Under the pieces are notes generated by a model. The model did no database searches. It was not told where the DNA came from and saw only the letters and a list, made by a program, of their open reading frames with translations. The position numbers and the translations under genes were made by a program. Below are positions 7,722 through 16,105 of a DNA stretch of 64,000 bases, one piece after another; position 1 is the stretch's first letter; each line of letters opens with the position of its first letter. The stretch comes from Xanthomonas campestris pv. badrii. GTDB taxonomy: Bacteria > Pseudomonadota > Gammaproteobacteria > Xanthomonadales > Xanthomonadaceae. The stretch lies in assembly GCF_012848175.1 (NCBI RefSeq), contig NZ_CP051651.1, forward strand, positions 1,116,001 to 1,180,000, given 5' to 3'.

Positions 7722-9098
7722 ATGTTCGAGTCCCTTACCCAACGTCTCTCCGGCACCATGGAGCGCCTGCGCGGCCGCGGCCGCCTGACCGAGGAGAACA
7801 TCCGCGAGGCGACCCGCGAAGTGCGTATCGCGCTGCTGGAGGCCGACGTCGCGCTGCCGGTGGTGCAGGCGTTGATCGAGCGCATCAAGGTGCGCGCCGT
7901 GGGCCAGGAAGTGCTCAAGTCGCTGACCCCGGGCCAGGCGCTGATCAAGGTGGTGCGCGACGAGCTCACTGCCGTGATGGGCGCGGCCGCCACCGACCTC
8001 AATCTCAATGTGCCGGCACCGGCGATCGTGCTGATGGCCGGTCTGCAGGGCGCGGGCAAGACCACCACGGTGGGCAAGCTCGCCAAGCACCTGAAGGAAA
8101 AGCGCAAGAAAAAGGTCATGGTGGTCTCGGCCGACGTCTACCGCCCGGCCGCGATCGAGCAGCTCAAGACCCTGGCCGAACAGGTCGGCGTCTTGTTCTT
8201 CGCCTCCGATGCGTCGCAGAAGCCGGTCGACATCGTGCGCGCAGCCATCAGCGATGCGCGCAAGTCGTTCGTCGACGTGCTGCTGGTCGATACCGCCGGA
8301 CGCCTGGCGATCGATCAGGCGATGATGGACGAGATCAAGGCGCTGCACGCCGCGGTCAACCCCACCGAAACCCTGTTCGTGGTCGATGCGATGACCGGCC
8401 AGGACGCGGCCAACACCGCCAAGGCCTTCGGCGAGGCGCTGCCGCTGACCGGCGTGGTGCTGACCAAGACCGACGGCGATGCCCGCGGCGGTGCCGCGCT
8501 GAGCGTGCGCTACATCACCGGCAAGCCGATCAAGTTCGTCGGTACCGGCGAAAAGACCGACGGCCTGGATGTGTTCCATCCGGACCGCGTCGCCAGCCGC
8601 ATCCTGGACATGGGCGATGTGCTGTCGCTGGTGGAGCAGGTCGAGCACAGCGTCGACCAGGAAAAGGCCGCCAAGCTGGCCGCCAAGGTCGCCAAGGGCA
8701 AGAAATTCGACCTCAACGACATGAAGGAACAGCTCGAGCAGATGCAGAACATGGGCGGCATCCATGGGCTGATGGACAAACTGCCGGGCATGGGCCAGAT
8801 CCCGGACAACGTCAAGCAGCAGGTCACCGGCAAGGAAGTGCCGCGCATGATCGCCATCATCAACTCGATGACCAAGAAGGAGCGCCGCAACCCGGCGTTG
8901 CTCAACGGCTCGCGCCGCGCCCGCATCGCACGCGGCTCGGGCATGCAGCCGGCCGACGTCAACAAGCTGATGAAGCAGTACCAGCAGATGGAAAAGATGA
9001 TGGGCAAGCTGGCCGGTGGCGGCATGAAGGGCCTGATGCGCAACATGAAGGGCATGATGGGCGCCATGGGCGGCCGCGGCGGCATGCCGTTCCGCTGA
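7722..9098 (+). CDS. ffh: signal recognition particle GTPase
   Basis: 458-residue SRP54 homologue that binds 4.5S RNA and signal sequences of nascent membrane proteins and docks with FtsY. The N domain covers about 1-85. The G domain has P-loop GLQGAGKTTTVGKL (about 107-120), DTAGRL, and TKTDGDARGG. The methionine-rich M domain runs from about 325 (MKEQLEQMQNMGG, then SRRARIARGSG for RNA binding) to a Gly/Met-rich tail. Start and length match the family. It is divergent from ypjD, as in enterobacteria. Here it is separated from rpsP by two metabolic genes rather than adjoining it. Confidence 0.98.
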   Translation: MFESLTQRLSGTMERLRGRGRLTEENIREATREVRIALLEADVALPVVQALIERIKVRAVGQEVLKSLTPGQALIKVVRDELTAVMGAAATDLNLNVPAPAIVLMAGLQGAGKTTTVGKLAKHLKEKRKKKVMVVSADVYRPAAIEQLKTLAEQVGVLFFASDASQKPVDIVRAAISDARKSFVDVLLVDTAGRLAIDQAMMDEIKALHAAVNPTETLFVVDAMTGQDAANTAKAFGEALPLTGVVLTKTDGDARGGAALSVRYITGKPIKFVGTGEKTDGLDVFHPDRVASRILDMGDVLSLVEQVEHSVDQEKAAKLAAKVAKGKKFDLNDMKEQLEQMQNMGGIHGLMDKLPGMGQIPDNVKQQVTGKEVPRMIAIINSMTKKERRNPALLNGSRRARIARGSGMQPADVNKLMKQYQQMEKMMGKLAGGGMKGLMRNMKGMMGAMGGRGGMPFR

Positions 9099-9441
9099 AT
9101 TTCAAACGGCGACGCGCGCGGGAAGTGCTTCGACAGCCACGCGGGCGTTGAACGTTGGCAATGCTGCTGTGCGCTGCAGCCAAGCTTTCGCTGGGCCGCG
9201 TTGTCGGCGGTGCGTCGGTAACGGCGTGTGATCGCGTATATCCTCGGTTCGATCGATCGGCATGCCAGCACGCTGATCGATCAACACGTCGACCAGCCTT
9301 ATGCGTTGCCCTGGCATTGCCGACGCAGTGGCTGACGGATGTTGATCGACCCACCGCGCGCGCATTCCGCCTGCATGCGCCGAGCGGACGTCGGATGCAT
9401 GGGCGGGTACCATGGCGCGTCATCACTTCAGGCCGCGCACG
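9099..9441. other. 343-bp gap after ffh
   Basis: No credible gene on either strand; the open frames have no recognisable protein character. The stretch near 9250-9290 contains two GATCGATC-type repeats around a GGCATGCC palindrome. I see no T-tract terminator directly after ffh. Confidence 0.5.
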
Positions 9442-10512
9442 ATGGGTTCGTTTTCGCAGATCGACGCCTTCCAGCAGCGCTTCGGCCTGCGCCTGCCGAT
9501 CCTGCTCAGCCCCATGGCCGGCGCCTGCCCGGTGCCGCTGTCGGCGGCGGTTGCCAATGCCGGTGGCATGGGCGCGATGGGTGCGGTGTTGTCGCAGCCG
9601 CAGGACATCGTGACGTGGATGGCCGCCTTCGATGCGGCGAGTGCGGGCCCTGCACAGATCAATCTCTGGATTCCCGACCCGATGCCCGCGCGCGATGCGG
9701 AAGCCGAAGCGCGTGTGCGTGCGTTTCTCGCGCAATGGGGTCCGCCAGTGCCCGAGTCGGCTGGCGACGCTGCGCCGGCCGAATTCGATGCACAGTTCGA
9801 CGCCTTGCTCGCTGCCCGCCCGGCGGTGGCCTCTTCGATCATGGGCGTGTTTCGCCCCGATCAGGTGGCGCGACTGAAGGCGGCCGGCATCGCCTGGTTC
9901 GCCTGTGCCACGACCCTGCAGGAGGCACGCGCGGCACAGGATGCCGGCGCCGATGCGGTGGTTGCGCAAGGCGCGGAAGCCGGCGGCCATCGCGGCGCGT
10001 TCGCTGCCGGACAGGCCGAGCGCCAGATGACCGGCTTGTTCGCGCTGGTGCCGCGGTTGGTCGATCAGCTGGATATTCCGGTGATCGCCGCAGGCGGTAT
10101 CGCCGACGCGCGCGGCATAGCCGCGGCACTGACGTTGGGCGCAAGCGCGGTGCAGATCGGCACCGGCCTGCTGCGCACGCCCGAAGCGGCACTGCCCGGC
10201 GCCTGGGTCGATGCGCTGGCCGCGTCCGAGCCCGAGCACACCCAGCCCACCCGCGCATTCTCCGGACGACTCGGCCGCGCGCTGGCCACGCCTTACGTGC
10301 AGGCCGCCAGCGCGGCGGATGCACCGCCGCCGGCACCGTATCCGGTGCAGCGCGCGCTGACGGCGCCGATGCGCCAGGCCGCCGTCAGCGACAATCGCCT
10401 GGACGCAATGCAGGCCTGGGCCGGGCAGTCGGCCTGGATGGCGCCCGCGCAACCGGCCGGCGAACTGGTCACGCAGTGGTGGGAGCAGGCGCAGGCACTG
10501 TTATGTCGCTGA
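9442..10512 (+). CDS. nitronate monooxygenase (FMN-dependent 2-nitropropane dioxygenase type)
   Basis: 356-residue TIM-barrel flavoprotein that oxidises alkyl nitronates to carbonyl compounds and nitrite; relatives include FabK-like reductases. Diagnostic segments are LPILLSPMAGACPVPLSAAVANAGGMG near the start (quoted in parts: LPILLSPMAGA, VANAGGMGAMG), the AEAGGHRG loop with the active-site His, PVIAAGGIADARG and GASAVQIGTGLLRTPE for phosphate binding. A second in-frame ATG at 9412 would add ten residues; 9442 was preferred for a family-like leader, but neither has a strong Shine-Dalgarno. It overlaps the next gene by 10 bp, so the two are co-expressed. The physiological substrate is uncertain. 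Confidence 0.85.
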   Translation: MGSFSQIDAFQQRFGLRLPILLSPMAGACPVPLSAAVANAGGMGAMGAVLSQPQDIVTWMAAFDAASAGPAQINLWIPDPMPARDAEAEARVRAFLAQWGPPVPESAGDAAPAEFDAQFDALLAARPAVASSIMGVFRPDQVARLKAAGIAWFACATTLQEARAAQDAGADAVVAQGAEAGGHRGAFAAGQAERQMTGLFALVPRLVDQLDIPVIAAGGIADARGIAAALTLGASAVQIGTGLLRTPEAALPGAWVDALAASEPEHTQPTRAFSGRLGRALATPYVQAASAADAPPPAPYPVQRALTAPMRQAAVSDNRLDAMQAWAGQSAWMAPAQPAGELVTQWWEQAQALLCR

Positions 10513-11300
10513 TCTTCTGCAACGGCGCACCGGCCAGCGCGCAGCAACTCGGCGCCGCGGCGCTGATCAACTACGGCCACTTCACCACCTTGCAGGTTCG
10601 CAACGGCGCCACGCTGGGGCTGGATCTGCATTTGCAGCGCCTGCAGCAGGGAAGTCGCGCGCTGTTCGGCCAGGAACTGGAAACGGACCAACTGCGGTCG
10701 CAACTGCGTGCCGCGCTGGCAGCATCGGCGATGGCCGATGCCAGCTTGCGCGTCACCGTGTTCGCGCCCGACTACGATTTCCGCAATCCCTTGCGCGAGG
10801 TTGCACTGGACGTGCTGGTCGCCATCTCGCCGCCGGCGCAGATGCCCGAAACCGGTCTGCGCGTACAGGTGGCCGATTACGTGCGCGAACGGCCGGAACT
10901 CAAGCACGTGGGCACGTTTGCGCTGCTGCACCTGCGCCGGTTGGCCATGCAGGCGGACCACGACGATGTGGTGCTGCAGGATCGGCAGGGCAGGGTGCTG
11001 GAGGGGGCGTTCTGGAATCTGGGGCTGTGGGAGCGTGGCGGGGTGGTGTGGCCGCAGGGGCCGGCGCTGCTGGGCACCCGGCAACAATTGCTGCAGTCTG
11101 GGTTGAAGACGCTGGGTATCGCTCAGATCAGTCGCCCGGTGGACTTGAGCGAGCTGGACCGCTTCGATGGCGCATTTGCCTGCAATGCGCGCGGGCAGCA
11201 AGCCATCGTCGCGCTGGGGCCTGCACGCTGGGATCCGCATGCGGCGCAGCTGCCGCTGCTGGAGCGGGCCCTGCAAACCCATGCCTGGCAAGCGATCTGA
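10503..11300 (+). CDS. class IV PLP aminotransferase-like protein (PabC/IlvE fold)
   Basis: 265-residue protein of the fold-type IV PLP family (branched-chain/D-amino-acid aminotransferases and aminodeoxychorismate lyase). Visible features are NYGHFTTLQVRNG near the N-terminus, the lysine in RPELKHVGTFALLHLRRLA (the usual place of the PLP Schiff-base Lys), the QDRQGRVLEGAFWNLGLW strand, and a phosphate-binding LLGTRQQLLQSGL segment. It is slightly short and divergent, and several standard motif residues differ, so a specific substrate cannot be named. Aminodeoxychorismate lyase is one possibility. It begins inside the end of the nitronate monooxygenase gene. Confidence 0.8.
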   Translation: MSLIFCNGAPASAQQLGAAALINYGHFTTLQVRNGATLGLDLHLQRLQQGSRALFGQELETDQLRSQLRAALAASAMADASLRVTVFAPDYDFRNPLREVALDVLVAISPPAQMPETGLRVQVADYVRERPELKHVGTFALLHLRRLAMQADHDDVVLQDRQGRVLEGAFWNLGLWERGGVVWPQGPALLGTRQQLLQSGLKTLGIAQISRPVDLSELDRFDGAFACNARGQQAIVALGPARWDPHAAQLPLLERALQTHAWQAI

Positions 11301-11328
11301 GCGATCTGGCGCAGTCGCGCGGGGTGGC

Positions 11329-11357
11329 TTGGCTTCGCTGGCGCGGCCCGCTATAAT
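11329..11357 (+). promoter_or_regulatory. sigma-70 promoter of the rpsP operon
   Basis: TTGGCT at 11329-11334, a 17-bp spacer, then a consensus TATAAT at 11352-11357. The -10 box ends 53 bp before the rpsP ATG. This is the clearest housekeeping promoter in the window and supports rpsP-rimM-trmD starting as an independent unit. Confidence 0.8.
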
Positions 11358-11410
11358 CGCCGGCTTACCGCGCCACTTTGGCGACTGGGCAACTTTAGGA
11401 AAACGACACC

Positions 11411-11668
11411 ATGGTCAAGATTCGGCTGACCCGCGGCGGCGCCAAGAAGCGTCCGTTCTACCACATCATCGTGACCGACGTGCGCAGCGCGCGCGACGGC
11501 CGCAACATCGAGCGTCTGGGTTACTACAACCCGGTTGCACAGGGCGCCGAACCGCGCATCGTGCTGGACACCGCGCGCGTCGACCATTGGGTCGGCAACG
11601 GTGCACAGCTGACCGACAAGGTGCGCAACCTGTATCGCGAAGCCAAGTCCCAGGCCGCTGCGGCCTGA
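11411..11668 (+). CDS. rpsP: 30S ribosomal protein S16
   Basis: 85-residue S16 with the typical start [18 protein letters not shown], the [14 protein letters not shown] segment and a short C-terminal Ala-rich tail. It binds 16S rRNA and is needed for 30S assembly. An AGGA-type Shine-Dalgarno (TAGGAAAACGAC) precedes the ATG. It is the first gene of the rpsP-rimM-trmD(-rplS) block. Confidence 0.98.
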   Translation: MVKIRLTRGGAKKRPFYHIIVTDVRSARDGRNIERLGYYNPVAQGAEPRIVLDTARVDHWVGNGAQLTDKVRNLYREAKSQAAAA

Positions 11669-11711
11669 TCTTGAGGGCCAGGTGTCGCTACCTGGCCCAG
11701 AGTCGACACAG

Positions 11712-12224
11712 ATGAAACCGACCGAGCGCCGCATCCTGTTAGGCAGGATAGTCGGCGCTTTTGGTGTCAGGGGCGAGCTCAAGCTCGAATCCTGGACCGA
11801 GCCGCGTAATGCGATCTTCCGGTATCAACCGTGGATCGTGCGCTCGCCGTCCGGCCAGGAATCGGTACTCAGCGGGGTACGTGGGCGCGATCAGGGCAAG
11901 AACCTGATCGCGGTGTTCCCCGATATCAGCGACCGCGACACCGTCGAAGCCATGCACGGGACCGAGATCTTTGTTCCCCGCAGTGCGTTGCCGCCGCCCA
12001 AGCCCGATGAGTATTACTGGGTGGATCTGGAAGGCCTGCAGGTCGAAACCGTCGAAGGCGTCGAGCTCGGAACGGTGTCGCACCTGTTTTCCACCGGTTC
12101 CAATGACGTGGTGGTGGTGCGCGGCGATCGGGAGCGGATGATTCCGTTCGTGTTGCCGGACTTCGTCAAGTCGGTGGACTTCGAGGCCAATCTGATCGTG
12201 GTCGACTGGGACCCGGATTTCTGA
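11712..12224 (+). CDS. rimM: 16S rRNA processing protein RimM
   Basis: 170-residue RimM, a 30S maturation factor that binds S19 and helps 3' domain assembly. The N-terminal domain has the family motif [20 protein letters not shown], and the PRC-barrel C-terminal domain has [11 protein letters not shown] and [14 protein letters not shown] before the acidic end WDPDF. A reading from 11682 would add ten residues upstream; the ATG at 11712 gives the known family length. It sits 43 bp after rpsP, the usual order. Confidence 0.97.
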   Translation: MKPTERRILLGRIVGAFGVRGELKLESWTEPRNAIFRYQPWIVRSPSGQESVLSGVRGRDQGKNLIAVFPDISDRDTVEAMHGTEIFVPRSALPPPKPDEYYWVDLEGLQVETVEGVELGTVSHLFSTGSNDVVVVRGDRERMIPFVLPDFVKSVDFEANLIVVDWDPDF

Positions 12225-12257
12225 TCGAAGCGGTGCTTCAGCTTCGCTCGTGCTCTA

Positions 12258-12287
12258 CCCATTCCCGATTCCCGATTCCCGAATCCC
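12258..12287. repeat. heptad repeat in the rimM-trmD gap
   Basis: Four inverted-orientation units (ATTCCCG x3, then a degenerate AATCCCT) occupy most of the 68-bp space between rimM and trmD, ending 5 bp before the trmD GTG. Read on the minus strand the array is followed by TAGAGCACG, akin to the core seen at other heptad sites. Confidence 0.93.
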
Positions 12288-12292
12288 TGCCA

Positions 12293-13066
12293 GTGCGCAT
12301 CGACGTCATCAGCCTGTTCCCCGAGTTCATTGCGCAATGCGCGGCGTTCGGCGTGGTCGGGCGGGCGCAGGAGCGTGGACTGCTGGAATTGCAGGGCTGG
12401 AATCCGCGCGATCATGCGCAGGGCAATTACCGTCGGGTGGACGATCGTCCGTTCGGTGGCGGGCCCGGCATGGTGATGTTGATCGAGCCGTTGCGGGCCT
12501 GTCTGGACGCGGTGCAGGCCGCCGACCCACGTCCTGCACCGGTGATCTACCTCAGTCCGCAGGGGAGGCCGCTCACCCAGCCGCTCGCCCGCGAACTGGC
12601 GCAGTTGCCGCGCATGGTGTTGTTGTGCGGCCGCTACGAGGGCGTGGACGAGCGCTTCCTCGACCAGGCGGTGGACATGGAGATCTCCATCGGCGACTAC
12701 GTGCTGTCCGGTGGCGAGCTCGGTGCGGCGGTCTTGGTGGATGTGGTGACGCGCTTGCAGGACGGGGTGTTGAACGACGCCGAATCCGCCGCCCAGGACA
12801 GTTTCGAAGGGCCGCAGGGCCTGCTGGACTGCCCGCATTACAGCCACCCCTCCAGCCACGCCTGGGGCGATGTGCCGGAGGTGCTGCGGTCGGGCAATCA
12901 CGGCGCCATCGCGCGCTGGCGCCGACAGCAGTCGCTGGGCCGGACCTGGCTGCGTCGCCCGGATCTGCTGGACGAGGCCGGGCTGGACAAGCACGATCGT
13001 CGTTTGCTGGACGAGTTTCGCCGCGAACTCGACCCAGGCGCCGATAAGCCCGGCGACAAGAAATAA
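12293..13066 (+). CDS. trmD: tRNA (guanine-37-N1)-methyltransferase
   Basis: 257-residue TrmD, a SPOUT methyltransferase that makes m1G37 in tRNAs reading CNN/Pro codons and prevents +1 frameshifts. The trefoil-knot AdoMet site is visible: [21 protein letters not shown] and [16 protein letters not shown]. The catalytic Asp and tRNA-binding linker follow ([18 protein letters not shown]). I chose the GTG at 12293, which starts the family sequence [11 protein letters not shown] at once. An upstream GTG at 12233 would translate the heptad repeat into the protein and is unlikely. It is third in the rpsP block. Confidence 0.95.
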   Translation: MRIDVISLFPEFIAQCAAFGVVGRAQERGLLELQGWNPRDHAQGNYRRVDDRPFGGGPGMVMLIEPLRACLDAVQAADPRPAPVIYLSPQGRPLTQPLARELAQLPRMVLLCGRYEGVDERFLDQAVDMEISIGDYVLSGGELGAAVLVDVVTRLQDGVLNDAESAAQDSFEGPQGLLDCPHYSHPSSHAWGDVPEVLRSGNHGAIARWRRQQSLGRTWLRRPDLLDEAGLDKHDRRLLDEFRRELDPGADKPGDKK

Positions 13067-13101
13067 GGGCGCACCCCTAGCCCTTGAAGATTTGATTGGG
13101 G

Positions 13102-13173
13102 TACAATATGCGGCTTGCTGGCCAGCCTTGCGTCTGGCCCTCCTACGAACCTCGAGCAATCGCCGTGCGGCGA
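13102..13173 (+). promoter_or_regulatory. rplS leader: -10-like box and two hairpins
   Basis: A TACAAT hexamer at 13102-13107 could be a -10 box, though no good -35 lies at the right distance. The leader then has two stems: GGCCAG/CTGGCC (13120-13125 with 13134-13139) and TCGCCG/CGGCGA (13160-13165 with 13168-13173). Such leaders often mediate r-protein feedback; that role is inference here. Confidence 0.4.
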
Positions 13174-13210
13174 CTGCCGGTCCAATATCACCAGACACGC
13201 GGTGCCCACC

Positions 13211-13618
13211 ATGAGCAAACTCAACAAGACCATCCTGGCTGACTTCGAAGCCGCCCAGATCCAGCGCAAGCTGCCGGAATTCAACCAGGGCGACACCGTT
13301 GTGGTGAACGTCAAGGTGAAGGAAGGCAACCGCGAGCGCGTGCAGGCCTATGAGGGCGTGGTGATCGGTACCAAGAATGCCGGCCTGAACTCCGCGTTCA
13401 CCGTGCGCAAGATTTCGCACGGTTTCGGCGTCGAGCGCGTGTTCCAGACCCACAGCGCCATCATCGACTCGGTCGAAGTCAAGCGCCGCGGTAAGGTCCG
13501 CGCCGGCAAGCTGTACTACCTGCGTGGTCTGGAAGGCAAAGCTGCCCGCATCAAGGAAGATCTGGCCGCTGCTGCACAGGCCAAGGCCGCTCGCCAGGCT
13601 GCTGCCAAGGCCGAGTAA
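13211..13618 (+). CDS. rplS: 50S ribosomal protein L19
   Basis: 135-residue L19, located at the 30S-50S interface. The core [26 protein letters not shown] (read in parts FNQGDTVVV and [10 protein letters not shown]), [18 protein letters not shown] and the basic [17 protein letters not shown] are conserved. It has an Ala/Lys-rich C-terminal extension ([17 protein letters not shown]) longer than the enterobacterial protein, as is usual in xanthomonads. A 144-bp leader separates it from trmD, and a strong terminator follows. Confidence 0.98.
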
Positions 13619-13655
13619 GCCATCCTGCTGGCAGGTCATTCGACCTGCTGCTGCC

Positions 13656-13681
13656 AAACGGCCGCCCTTGGGCGGCCGTTT
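13656..13681 (+). terminator. terminator after rplS
   Basis: An 11-bp GC-rich stem, AAACGGCCGCC pairing with GGCGGCCGTTT across a short loop, begins 37 bp past the rplS stop and continues into GCGTTTGTG. The arms have A and T flanks, so it can also serve the convergent MATE gene. Confidence 0.85.
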
Positions 13682-13789
13682 GCGTTTGTGGCTCGGCAGG
13701 CCGGTGCACCTATTGGCACATGGCGTGTCGTTAGCGGACTGTCCGCGGAAGCTGCCCGACACTGTGTCGCTGGCCGCATGCCCGCAGGA

Positions 13790-15256
13790 TCAGCGCTGCG
13801 GTTGCGATGGCGCCTGTACCGGTGCCGCCACCGGCGAGGCCGGATGCGCCGGTACTTCGGCAGCGGCGGCCAGCGCAGACGGGTGGGTCGGGGGGGCCAG
13901 CATGCGGGCCTTGCGCCAGCCGCCCCAGCGGTAATACGCCAGCGACAGCAACATCGAGCAGGTGGAACTGATCGGGAAGCTCCACCACACCGCATCGGCG
14001 CCCAGGTGCGGCAGCAGGGCATTGGCCAGCGGTACCCGCACGCCCCACAGCGAAAACGCCAGGATCAACAGCGGCGGGATCACCGCGCCGGTGGCGCGCA
14101 CCACGCCCGACACCACGAAGCTGACCCCGAACAGCAGGAACGACCAGATGGCGATGTGGTTGAGATGGCGCGCGATCTCCAGGGTGGCGCTGCCCTCGGG
14201 CAGGAACAGCGCCAGGGTCCAGCGATCGAACAGGATCAGCGGCGCGATCAGCAGGCCGGTCATCAGGAAGTTGGCGGCGATCCCGGTGCGGGCGGTGGCA
14301 TCCACGCGTGCCCACAGGCCGGCGCCCACGTTCTGTGCGGCCATCGACGAGCAGGCCGCGCCCACCGCCATCGCCGGCATCTGCACGTAAGTCCACAGCT
14401 GCAGCGCCGCGCCGTACGCGGCAGCGGTGTCGGTGCCGAAGCCGTTGACCAGCGACAGCATCGCGATCATCGCCAGCGAAATCATCACCATCTGCAAGCC
14501 CATCGGCACGCCCTTGACGATGAGCGCGCGCAGGATGGTGGTGTCGATGCGGAACAGGTGCAGGTCGCGCCGCCCCAGCCACAGGATGTGGCGCTTCCGG
14601 CGCAGATACACCAGTAGCCCGACCAGCGCCACCACCTGCGCGATCAGCGTGGCCCAGGCCGCACCGGCGATGCCCAGGGCCGGAAATGGGCCGATGCCGA
14701 ACAGCAGCAACGGGTTGAAGACGATATCCAGCAGCACCGACAGCAACAGGAAACGGAACGGCGTACGCGCATCGCCGGTGCCGCGCAGCGCCGCCGACAG
14801 AAACGCGAACAGATACAGCGTGGGCATCGCCAGGAAGATCACCCGCAGATACGCTTCGGCCAGCGTCTGCGAGGCAGCCGGCGTGCCCATCGCGGTGAGC
14901 AGATGCGGCGCCAGGAACCAGCCCAGCACCGCGATCAGCGCCGACAGCCCGCCGAAGAAACTCGCGCTGGTTCCCATCACCTTGCGCGCCTGGGCGATGT
15001 CGCGTGCACCCATGGCCTGGCCGATCAGGATGGTGGACGCCATGCCGATGCCGAACACCGAACCGATCAGGAAGAACATGATGCTGTTGGCGTTGGCGGC
15101 GGCCGTCAGCGCCTCTTCGCCCAGATAGCGGCCGATCCAGATGGCGTTGACCGAGCCGTTGAGCGACTGGGCGATATTGCCGGCCATGATCGGCAACGCG
15201 AACAACAGCAGGTTCTTGCCGATCGGGCCTTCGGTCAGGACAGCGGATTTGGGCAT
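13790..15256 (-). CDS. MATE-family efflux transporter
   Basis: 488-residue multidrug and toxin extrusion protein with about twelve hydrophobic helices in two homologous bundles. It starts with GPIGKNLLLFALPIMAGNIAQSLN and contains SVNAIWIGRYLG, the family ALRGTGDARTPF loop (about 165-176) and the symmetric VVRATGAVIPPL. It exports cationic drugs or metabolites by Na+ or H+ antiport in the inner membrane. The Ala/Pro-rich C-terminal tail (about 460-488) is unusual but consistent with non-conserved tails. The ATG at 15256 starts the family sequence; an in-frame start 39 bp upstream adds a Cys-rich leader without support. It stands alone, convergent with rplS. Confidence 0.93.
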   Translation of the reverse strand: MPKSAVLTEGPIGKNLLLFALPIMAGNIAQSLNGSVNAIWIGRYLGEEALTAAANANSIMFFLIGSVFGIGMASTILIGQAMGARDIAQARKVMGTSASFFGGLSALIAVLGWFLAPHLLTAMGTPAASQTLAEAYLRVIFLAMPTLYLFAFLSAALRGTGDARTPFRFLLLSVLLDIVFNPLLLFGIGPFPALGIAGAAWATLIAQVVALVGLLVYLRRKRHILWLGRRDLHLFRIDTTILRALIVKGVPMGLQMVMISLAMIAMLSLVNGFGTDTAAAYGAALQLWTYVQMPAMAVGAACSSMAAQNVGAGLWARVDATARTGIAANFLMTGLLIAPLILFDRWTLALFLPEGSATLEIARHLNHIAIWSFLLFGVSFVVSGVVRATGAVIPPLLILAFSLWGVRVPLANALLPHLGADAVWWSFPISSTCSMLLSLAYYRWGGWRKARMLAPPTHPSALAAAAEVPAHPASPVAAPVQAPSQPQR

Positions 15257-16105
15257 CGCTTGGCATCGTGGTGCAGAAGTTGCGCACACTAGCATCGCCG
15301 AGTGAGAGCCGATGCATACCGTTCGGTTTGCGCCGCAGAGCAGGGGCTGCCCTCATCCGGCGCTGCGCGCCACCTTCTCCCGCAGGCGGGAGAAGGGCGG
15401 GTTGGCGGATGCTTGTTCGATCGGCGATGGGCGCGCGCAACGCTTACTTCCCCCGCTTGCGGGGGAAGGTGCCCGCAGGGCGGATGGGGGACGCTGCAAG
15501 TCTCGTTGGGACACGCGCTACGTTTGACGCCAGCGGTGGCTGCCTTCGCAGCGATGTTGCGCTGGCTGTTCGGGATGCGCTGCAGGGCAGGGGATGGCCC
15601 TCATCCGGCGCTGCGCGCCACCTTCTCCCGCAGGCGGGAGAAGGGTTGGGGCTGGCGGATGCTTGTTCGATCGGCGATGGGCGCACGCAACGCTTCCTTC
15701 CCCCGCCTGCGGGGGAAGGTGCCCGCAAGGGGGGATGGGGGGACGCTGCAAGTCTCGTTGGGACACGCGCTACGTTTGACACCAGCGGTGGCTGCCTCGC
15801 AGCGATGTTGCGCTGGCTGTTCGGGATGCGCTGCAGGGCAGGGGATGGCCCTCATCCGGCGCTGCGCGCCACCTTCTCCCGCAGGCGGGAGAAGGGTTGG
15901 GGCTGACGGGTGCTTGTTCGATCGGCGATGGGCGCACGCAACGCTTCCTTCCCCCGCTCGCGGGGGAAGGTGCCCGCAGGGCGGATGGGGGGCGCGCCGA
16001 CCATCGGCCACGCAATCGATCACCATCGCAAGGTTGACGGTCCAGCTTGAGTTCCGCAGCGCTGCCCAAACATCGGTTAGCACACAGAGCGAGACAGCAA
16101 GGCGC
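15257..16105. other. 849-bp gene gap filled by a repeat array
   Basis: The space between the divergent MATE and hslR genes is mostly the 250-bp tandem repeat described separately. Frames open through it (for example 15302-16513) only because the repeat lacks stops; their products are low-complexity and show the repeat three times. About 110 bp before hslR are outside the array and presumably hold its promoter. Confidence 0.8.
15350..15993. repeat. 2.6-copy ~250-bp tandem repeat with paired REP-like hairpins
   Basis: Units begin at 15350, 15598 and 15849 (periods 248 and 251 bp); the third is cut after about 145 bp. Each unit has one hairpin CTTCTCCCGC/GCGGGAGAAG and, about 75 bp on, a second CCTTCCCCCGC/GCGGGGGAAGG. 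Reverse-complementing the first hairpin with its flank gives GGGAGAAGGTGGCGCGCAG-type sequence that parallels the second's GGGGAAGGTGCCCGCAGGG. The two are therefore inverted copies of one REP-like module, as in a BIME. The long spacer of each unit contains GACGCTGCAAGTCTCGTTGG, which is well conserved between copies. Confidence 0.95.

Noticed and set aside
9102..9613. Small genes in the gap after ffh on either strand
   Set aside because: The products have no hydrophobic core or family resemblance, and one overlaps the start of the nitronate monooxygenase gene in another frame.
15350..15993. CRISPR array
   Set aside because: Repeats are about 250 bp and carry conserved spacer sequence. There are no short direct repeats with unique spacers and no cas genes.
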